Part shown: piece by piece, positions 24,401 to 29,267 of the stretch
Numbering within the stretch: position 1 is the first letter of the stretch
Layout of the letters: every line of letters begins with the position of its first letter
From: a virus
Length of the DNA stretch: 29,267 nucleotides
IMG/VR virus record: IMGVR_UViG_3300020463_000091
Coordinates: 1-29,267 of that record
Strand: one strand, 5' to 3'
Made by a program: the position numbers and the translations under genes
The notes under the pieces: model-generated
Database searches by the model: none
The model's input: only the letters and a program-made list of their open reading frames with translations
Told to the model about the DNA's origin: nothing

Positions 24401-24908
24401 AATTATCTATCACCCTGTTGCTTATAAAATTTTATTCGGTACTAATTCTGAAGAAGAATATCAAGCAACATTTAAAGTTGTCAAAAACCCAAGCACAAAT
24501 TTATCTAACTCGGTAATAAAAACAAATGTTATATCTGCAATCAACGAATTCTTTGCACTAGATAACTTTGATTTTGGTGATACATTTTATTTTACTGAAC
24601 TTGCTACCTATATACACAATAAGATGGCACCTGATCTATTGACAGTTGTCATTGTACCAAATCAAGCAACACAATCATTTGGATCTTTGTTTCAGGTAAC
24701 AGGATCATCAGACGAAATTTTTATCAGTGGGGCCACCGTTAATGATGTAGAAATCATCGACGCCATTGGAGCAAATCAATTACAAGCATCAGGTACAGTT
24801 GTAACATCAACTACTACAACAACAAATGTATCGCGATCGACTTCAGCAGTATCCGGCACCACTACATCTTCATCATCATCATCTGGTAGTAGTGGGTCAG
24901 GTTACTAA
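21429..24908 (+). CDS. gp6: Baseplate wedge protein gp6, enlarged
   Basis: This 1159-residue protein starts with the gp6/baseplate J-like N-terminus: YDFETIRRTMVSYLRENYPD (residues 30-49), VALLDLIAYIAQSLSFRVDL and ENFLETAERRNSILRLARLI, then DAIRE-type sequence DNDSIREKAPQVYYSQNRMI and TGEDYNVVPL. It is much longer than T4 gp6 (660). Insertions include a region around 540-760 and a perfect EF-hand-type loop DRDDDGVVDNPE (814-825). The C-terminus (about 1120-1159) is a Ser/Thr/Gly low-complexity tail with TCA repeats at DNA level. gp6 forms the inner ring that links wedges and triggers sheath contraction. Its stop overlaps the next start (TAATG). Confidence 0.94.
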   Translation: MATTERQNRLLVAEDWRKIYTAFQQADFKSYDFETIRRTMVSYLRENYPDDFNDFTESSEYVALLDLIAYIAQSLSFRVDLNARENFLETAERRNSILRLARLINYNAKRNKSANGLLKINSLQTTQDVKDSSGTNLAGLNVNWNDASNPNYREHFTTILNAVNLSGQTFGTPLESGTVGGIKTEVYTTTSTNTDIPVFTFNRSVSGINRQFEIVPSTIATGSSITESTPIPGSGFSYIYRSDGAGDSSNNTGFFVSFKQGSLDYEEFTVNQAVTNLTKQININNINNDDVWLWQLNDFGQPSALWSQVPTTSGNNVIYNSLSKTERNIYSVLTRLNDQVQLVFGDGNFANIPTGTFRLYYRTSDNARYSIQPNDLKNIKFELNYKDADGGNQTLTVTAGLNRSIYNASESEDNDSIREKAPQVYYSQNRMITGEDYNVVPLSASQDIIKVRALNRSASGISRAKEIIDPTGAYSNISVFADDGILYTEESLQSFTFTFANKSEILNTLDTKVESKLKEAYSRQFYYKKYGTKDLSTITATWVSTTTGTNTNTGYFTTGSGALVIGSFAVSNLKYAKPGSLIKFTSPDTDKFLNGKFVASTTAEAQDRAWAKIASVVTDGANGGSGNLESGLGPITLADVIPNGAKLDSIFPPLTTNFTATIKEDIQARVQAYEDFGLRYDIDSAEWKVITGTNLSTSNVFSTTFQGDTTGTNKDASWWFKFTNDGVTYTVNYRKLEYLFESEGQNKFHFDINEKIYDYKTGQSVKDNIKLLKSNIITSTSNAVGYPITWQVVDTVQESDGYQDNRKVKVGFFDRDDDGVVDNPELFDIIIEPSNTPASKFVFFEKYISDNNIERYRPYAASNFTVVQNESSITLPGSYTDGQLFYFYDSSEDVIKKFNSTTGLLETTSDYIARAGRSTLEFQYKHYAGQNTRIDPSMTNIIDLYILERGYDQNFRTWLKNGGTKPIPSTSDQLRISYSTTLDSQKALSDQIIYHPVAYKILFGTNSEEEYQATFKVVKNPSTNLSNSVIKTNVISAINEFFALDNFDFGDTFYFTELATYIHNKMAPDLLTVVIVPNQATQSFGSLFQVTGSSDEIFISGATVNDVEIIDAIGANQLQASGTVVTSTTTTTNVSRSTSAVSGTTTSSSSSSGSSGSGY
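23868..23903 (+). other. EF-hand-like calcium-binding loop in gp6
   Basis: Residues 814-825, DRDDDGVVDNPE, fit the canonical 12-residue loop D-x-D-x-D-G-x-hydrophobic-D-x-x-E with all ligand positions filled. There is no clear paired second loop. Calcium binding is an inference. Confidence 0.55.
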
Positions 24909-27900
24909 TGGCTGATTATAGCAATCCTAATTCTACACAAAATTTTGAAGTAGTAACTGAAGGAGATAATTTTACTCTCAGACGTTCTATTGCACATCTT
25001 CCTGCTTTTTACAGAACGCCGGCAAATGAAAAATTTTTAACAAGCACGATAGATCCTTTAATACAAAAAGGTCAACTAAAAAGACTTGATGGTTACACAG
25101 GTAGATTAGATGCGTACACAAGGACAAAAAACGACACGTATTTAGATGCTACCACAACTGATAGAACTGCATATCAATTAGAGCAGACAGTAACCTACAT
25201 TGATAAAGATACAACAAGTATCAACCCAGAAGACCAAATTAAGTTTACAGGAACGTACGACGATTTTTTAAATCAATTGAAGTATTTTAACGTCCCATTA
25301 AACAATCATGATAGAATTACAAAAGAAAAGACATATGGATGGAATCCAGCAGTAGACTTAGACAAACTTATTAATTACAGAGAATATTACTGGTTGCCTA
25401 CTGGTCCAAATTTAGTCAATATATCAACTGTTGGAAAAAACACAGAGGTTGAATACGATGTTTCAATAATCACAGAGGATGGAAGTTCAGTCAGAGGATA
25501 TGTTTTTGGGCATAAAAAGAACGAACAAAATCCTACAATCACTTTGTATAGAGGAAACACTTACAAATTTAATATAGATGCACCCGGACATCCGTTTAAC
25601 TTGATGACTGAACCAGTCAATACTGGTGTTGCAGAGGACGGAAGTACTTCTATAATCTATTCTGATGGCGTGACTAACAATGGGACGGATAAAGGCACTG
25701 TTACTTTCACCGTGCCAACATCGGCACCGAATTCATTATTTTATCAATGCGGAAATCATGCTAATATGCATGGTATCTTTTTAATTAAAACCGTCGATGA
25801 CAATACATTGATGGATCCAACGAATGATATTGTTGGAGTAAAAAACTATAAAACATCAAAAATTAAATTTACAAACGGTTTAAAAATTAAATTTGGTACT
25901 GCTGTTGTAAATGATCAAAAAGAAAATTACGCAGACAAAGAATTCTACGTTGAAGGTGTTGGAAGCAATATCACACTGACACCGACCGAAGACTTATTGG
26001 TTCCGGAATCATATTCAAAATTGACAACAATACCTTTTGACAATTATGGTTACGATCAAAGACCTTATGCCAAAGCATTTTATTTGCCTGAAACTCCTGA
26101 TTACATAACAATTAAAAGAGACTCACTTGACCAAAATGCATGGTCCAGATATAACCGATGGTTTCATAAGTCTGTTATTGAGGACATAGCAAAGGCCAAT
26201 GATGCCACCGCAGAGATAGATGAAACTGCAAGGGCACAAAGACCTATTATTGAATTTGACTCTAATTTAAAATTATTTAATTTTGGCACAGTGGCAAAAA
26301 AATCAGTAACACTTGTTGATAGTGTCACAACAGATGCGTTCTCAACTATTGTAAACCAAGGAGGATACTACATCGACGGAATTCAAGTAAGTGATGGTAT
26401 GAGAGTATTGTTTACTGCTGATGAAGATTCATTAGTAAAAAATAAAATCTTTAGAATTAAAGTTCTTACAATTCAAGGAGAGGCGCGACTATCTCTACAA
26501 TTAGAAGAAACTTCTGACACGTCGCCTCTAGAAGGCGAGAGTGTGTATGTTGAGTTTGGTGCAAAACATCAAGGTAAAACTTATTACTATACAGAAAAAG
26601 CAGGACCTAACAAAAATGAGAAAAAATGGGAATTAAGTCAAGAAAAAACAAAACTTAACCAACAACCTAAATTTGATTTGTTTGACGCAGATGGTATTAG
26701 TTTTAGTGATGACACAGTATACTTGTCTAATAACTTTGTAGGATCTGAAATCTTTAATTATGCAACTTCAACAGCGGCAGTGTCCGATACAGTGCTTGGT
26801 TTTAAAGTAAAATATAACACAGTGAACAATACAGGAGATATTGTTTTTGAATCTGATTATAATAAAGGCTCTTTCACATATAAACCAGGAGACGAATTTT
26901 TAACTAAAAAATATTCTACAGGATTTTTACACGTAACAAAAAATGTTTCGCAGTATGATAATCGAGTAAATTGGATTGAAACTGAAACGGAATCTAAACA
27001 AAGGGTAAAAAGAACATTTTTTGCTACTGAAAAAGAAAAGAAAATATTTCCAATTGATTTTTATAAAGGATCTGCATCTCTTACAGACATAGAGGTTAGT
27101 GTAAAAGTAAACGGAATATTTAAAACTTTAGATACAGATTATACACTTGTTAATGGAACGTCGACAAAATTTGTTAAGTTTACTGAAGATTTACTTGTAA
27201 ATGATATAGTTACAATTTATGGTTATTCTGCAACTGATAAGGTATCTAAAAAAGGAATTTACGAAATACCTGATAGTTTATCAAACAATCCTTTGAATAG
27301 CACACTTGAAAGTTTTACGTATGGACAAATTGCAAATCATTTATCAAATGTAATTTCTAAAAATACCGATGTAACAGGAACAGTACCTGGCGTATCTAAT
27401 ATTAGAGATTTTCCTGATGCATATAGAAAAGGCGGAATGATACAACAGCACTCCGGGTCTATGCCAACTGCTGTATTCAACTTAATAGATAAAGAAGCAA
27501 ACTTTATTTCTGCATTAGATTACACTAGAAGAGAATATGAAAAATTTAAAGAAAAATTTTTATCATTCAGCACTTCAGAAACTTACGAAGGTGATCCAGT
27601 AACACACGTTGACAATATTCTTACAGAAATTGCTAAAAAGCAAACATCAGCATTTCCTTTCTATTATGAAGATATGTTAGGATGGGGAGAAACGTACAGT
27701 AAGAGAGAATACACTGTGATGGACAGTCTGGAAACAAGTTACGCCTTGGATTCTCAACACAGCATCACAAGTTTAAGCAATAGAGCAGTATACGTTTATC
27801 TAAACAAAGTTCTACTATGCCATGGCGAAGATTATACATTCAGCACAACAGATGATAGTGTAACCATACTTAAAACTTTGGCCGAAGGCGACACTTTAGA

Positions 27901-29267
27901 AATTAGAGATTACGGCGACACCACTGGCAGTTTTGTTCCGGTCACTCCTGCAAAACTAGGTTTACGTCCAAAATATAAGCCAGAGTCTGTAAGTGATAAT
28001 TCATATCTTACAACACAAACAATGATTATTGGACACGACGGTAGCAGGACAAAAGCATACGGCGACTTCAGAGATGATATATTACTTGAACTAGAAAAAA
28101 GAATTTACAACAATATAAAAGTGGCATACAACAAAGAAGATGCCGAAGCAAATGATATCATTCCATCTGCCTTTGCTGAAACTGATTACTCATTGGCAGA
28201 ATCTAATGGCATAATTGCAAAAGATTTTTACAAGTGGTCTGGAAATAATAATATTGATTACAGGATTAATGACGTATTTCTAGATGCCGGACAATTTACT
28301 TGGAACTATTCGTTCAGTAAAGATATAAATGGTGAGAATGCTCCCGGTCATTGGAGAGGCATATATCAATACTATTTTGACACACAAAGACCACATCAAA
28401 CCCCATGGGAGATGTTAGGCTACTCAGAAAAGCCAACCGGGTGGGACGCAAGATATGGAGTCGCTCCATATACATCAGGAAACGAAGTTTTATGGGATGA
28501 CCTTGAACGTGGTTATGATTATGTTCAAAACAAAGTGATTGATAGATATGCTAGACCAAATCTTAAGCAATATTTGCCGGTAAATGAAAATGGAACACTA
28601 GTTTCGCCTATACAAAGTCAAACTGTAAATGGTTTTACTAGACAAAATATAAATGGTTTTTGGAAGTTTGGTGATCACGGCCCGGCGGAGACTGCGTGGA
28701 GAAACAGTTCTTCTTATCAATTCAGTTTAGTAAAATTACAAGCACTTGCAAATCCAGTTAAATTTTTTGGAATAAAATTTGATCCGAGCAGACTCACAAA
28801 AAATGTTGCTGATAACTTTGTATCAACAGAAACTAATTTAAGGCAGAGACTTGTAGATTCTAGATATCACCTAGAAACTATTACAAATGATGTGACTGGA
28901 GCAGTCACAAGATATCAGACAGCAGGATTCCAACCTATTACAGTAAATTATTTGATTGGAAAAAATCAAGATCCTGCTATCTATTTCTATGATAAGATGA
29001 AAAATTTGAACGTGCAACTATCTTACAAGTTAGGCGGGTTCACGGCAAAAGATAATTTACGTATTTTAACTGATTCTTTATCACCAGGATCAACTTCCGG
29101 AAGTCAATTTGTTCCAAGTGAAAACTATCATGTGGCTTTCAGAGCAAGTAACCCTGTAAAGAGTTATTATTACAGCGGATTACTGATTGAGAAAAATTCA
29201 GCAATCACATCAGATGGATCTACTGTTGCGCCTGGATATAGAGTTTTAGGATATGATTCAGAAAATC
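24908..29267 (+). CDS. gp7: gp7-like giant baseplate wedge protein, partial
   Basis: This frame is open from ATG 24908 (overlapping the gp6 stop) to the right edge, at least 1453 codons. It begins MADYSNPNSTQNFEVVTEGD and contains IAHLPAFYRTPANEKFLTST, LINYREYYWLPTGPNLVNIS, ITIKRDSLDQNAWSRYNRWF followed by RPIIEFDSNLKLFNFG, FDLFDADGISFSDDTVYLSN, and near the edge GLLIEKNSAITSDG then PGYRVLGYD. These resemble the very large wedge/structural proteins downstream of gp6 in marine T4-like phages. T4 gp7 has 1032 residues. Residues about 205-295 form a cupredoxin-like insert. The gp7 role is from position and remembered family similarity. Confidence 0.75.
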   Translation, partial: MADYSNPNSTQNFEVVTEGDNFTLRRSIAHLPAFYRTPANEKFLTSTIDPLIQKGQLKRLDGYTGRLDAYTRTKNDTYLDATTTDRTAYQLEQTVTYIDKDTTSINPEDQIKFTGTYDDFLNQLKYFNVPLNNHDRITKEKTYGWNPAVDLDKLINYREYYWLPTGPNLVNISTVGKNTEVEYDVSIITEDGSSVRGYVFGHKKNEQNPTITLYRGNTYKFNIDAPGHPFNLMTEPVNTGVAEDGSTSIIYSDGVTNNGTDKGTVTFTVPTSAPNSLFYQCGNHANMHGIFLIKTVDDNTLMDPTNDIVGVKNYKTSKIKFTNGLKIKFGTAVVNDQKENYADKEFYVEGVGSNITLTPTEDLLVPESYSKLTTIPFDNYGYDQRPYAKAFYLPETPDYITIKRDSLDQNAWSRYNRWFHKSVIEDIAKANDATAEIDETARAQRPIIEFDSNLKLFNFGTVAKKSVTLVDSVTTDAFSTIVNQGGYYIDGIQVSDGMRVLFTADEDSLVKNKIFRIKVLTIQGEARLSLQLEETSDTSPLEGESVYVEFGAKHQGKTYYYTEKAGPNKNEKKWELSQEKTKLNQQPKFDLFDADGISFSDDTVYLSNNFVGSEIFNYATSTAAVSDTVLGFKVKYNTVNNTGDIVFESDYNKGSFTYKPGDEFLTKKYSTGFLHVTKNVSQYDNRVNWIETETESKQRVKRTFFATEKEKKIFPIDFYKGSASLTDIEVSVKVNGIFKTLDTDYTLVNGTSTKFVKFTEDLLVNDIVTIYGYSATDKVSKKGIYEIPDSLSNNPLNSTLESFTYGQIANHLSNVISKNTDVTGTVPGVSNIRDFPDAYRKGGMIQQHSGSMPTAVFNLIDKEANFISALDYTRREYEKFKEKFLSFSTSETYEGDPVTHVDNILTEIAKKQTSAFPFYYEDMLGWGETYSKREYTVMDSLETSYALDSQHSITSLSNRAVYVYLNKVLLCHGEDYTFSTTDDSVTILKTLAEGDTLEIRDYGDTTGSFVPVTPAKLGLRPKYKPESVSDNSYLTTQTMIIGHDGSRTKAYGDFRDDILLELEKRIYNNIKVAYNKEDAEANDIIPSAFAETDYSLAESNGIIAKDFYKWSGNNNIDYRINDVFLDAGQFTWNYSFSKDINGENAPGHWRGIYQYYFDTQRPHQTPWEMLGYSEKPTGWDARYGVAPYTSGNEVLWDDLERGYDYVQNKVIDRYARPNLKQYLPVNENGTLVSPIQSQTVNGFTRQNINGFWKFGDHGPAETAWRNSSSYQFSLVKLQALANPVKFFGIKFDPSRLTKNVADNFVSTETNLRQRLVDSRYHLETITNDVTGAVTRYQTAGFQPITVNYLIGKNQDPAIYFYDKMKNLNVQLSYKLGGFTAKDNLRILTDSLSPGSTSGSQFVPSENYHVAFRASNPVKSYYYSGLLIEKNSAITSDGSTVAPGYRVLGYDSEN
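25519..25794 (+). other. Cupredoxin-like domain inside the gp7-like protein
   Basis: Residues about 204-295 read like a blue-copper domain: a strand pair NPTITLYRGNTYKFNID, the first ligand loop APGHPFNL (His 228), a mid strand GTVTFTVPTSAPNSLF, then YQCGNHANMHG with Cys 281, His 284 and Met 287. The spacing Cys-x2-His-x2-Met equals that of amicyanin-type type-1 copper sites. All four ligands are present. The domain lies between the YYWLPTGPN segment and the rest of the wedge protein. Confidence 0.65.

Noticed and set aside
1-29267. CRISPR array, insertion sequence or integrase site
   Set aside because: No regularly spaced direct repeats, transposase motifs or att-like duplications were seen.

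Overview
The window is a 29 kb piece of an AT-rich, T4-like (Straboviridae/Kyanoviridae-type) marine myovirus genome. The head genes (portal, prohead protease, scaffold, major capsid), the wedge/hub baseplate genes (48, 53, 5, 25, 6, 7-like), the late sigma factor (55) and the 46/47 recombination nuclease are all recognisable from protein motifs. The sequence style (low GC, short intergenic gaps, TATAAATA late promoters, gp26-like protein followed by a small CWYMRG protein, very large gp6 and gp7-like wedge proteins) resembles cyanomyophages and pelagimyophages. The exact host cannot be fixed from this window; SAR11 or a picocyanobacterium is an inference.

Layout. 1-7908 is a minus-strand head operon, read right to left: a tape-measure-like protein, portal gp20, a small unknown protein, a GNGESR (sialyltransferase/MptE-like) protein, an enlarged acidic gp67-type core protein, protease gp21, scaffold gp22 and the start of major capsid gp23, which runs off the left edge. 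At 7909-7974 two perfect TATAAATA late promoters face each other, one per strand. 7975-10069 is plus strand: a gp26-like protein, a small protein in the -1 frame joined to it by a TTTTTTC slippery heptamer, and an ATP-grasp-like protein. 10070-10518 has no long gene; it is richer in G+C, contains strong hairpins and, on the minus strand, a chain of very small coupled reading frames. A GIY-YIG-like nuclease gene follows on the plus strand and ends at a bidirectional terminator. 11045-15037 is a minus-strand DNA metabolism/transcription block: a small Hc1-like basic protein, then gp46, gp47 and gp55. From 15103 a late promoter drives a tightly coupled plus-strand baseplate operon (48, 53, a large hub protein, 5, an unknown, 25). 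A second late promoter at 21406 precedes gp6, and a gp7-like giant wedge protein runs off the right edge.

How it works together. gp55 (with gp45 and gp33 encoded elsewhere) would direct host RNA polymerase to the TATAAATA promoters seen here, switching on the head, tail-assembly and baseplate genes. gp46/47 supply recombination-dependent replication, which late transcription depends on in T4. Most genes are joined by TAATG overlaps or gaps under 15 bases, which indicates translational coupling.

Most notable: (1) a probable programmed -1 frameshift fusing the gp26-like protein to the downstream small protein, an arrangement like the lambda G/GT tail-assembly chaperones, beside a tape-measure gene; (2) a cupredoxin-like domain with a complete His-Cys-His-Met type-1 copper ligand set inside the gp7-like baseplate protein; (3) the structured, gene-poor island at 10070-10518; (4) an ATP-grasp-like enzyme with an altered metal-ligand motif; (5) face-to-face late promoters between the head and tail-assembly operons.
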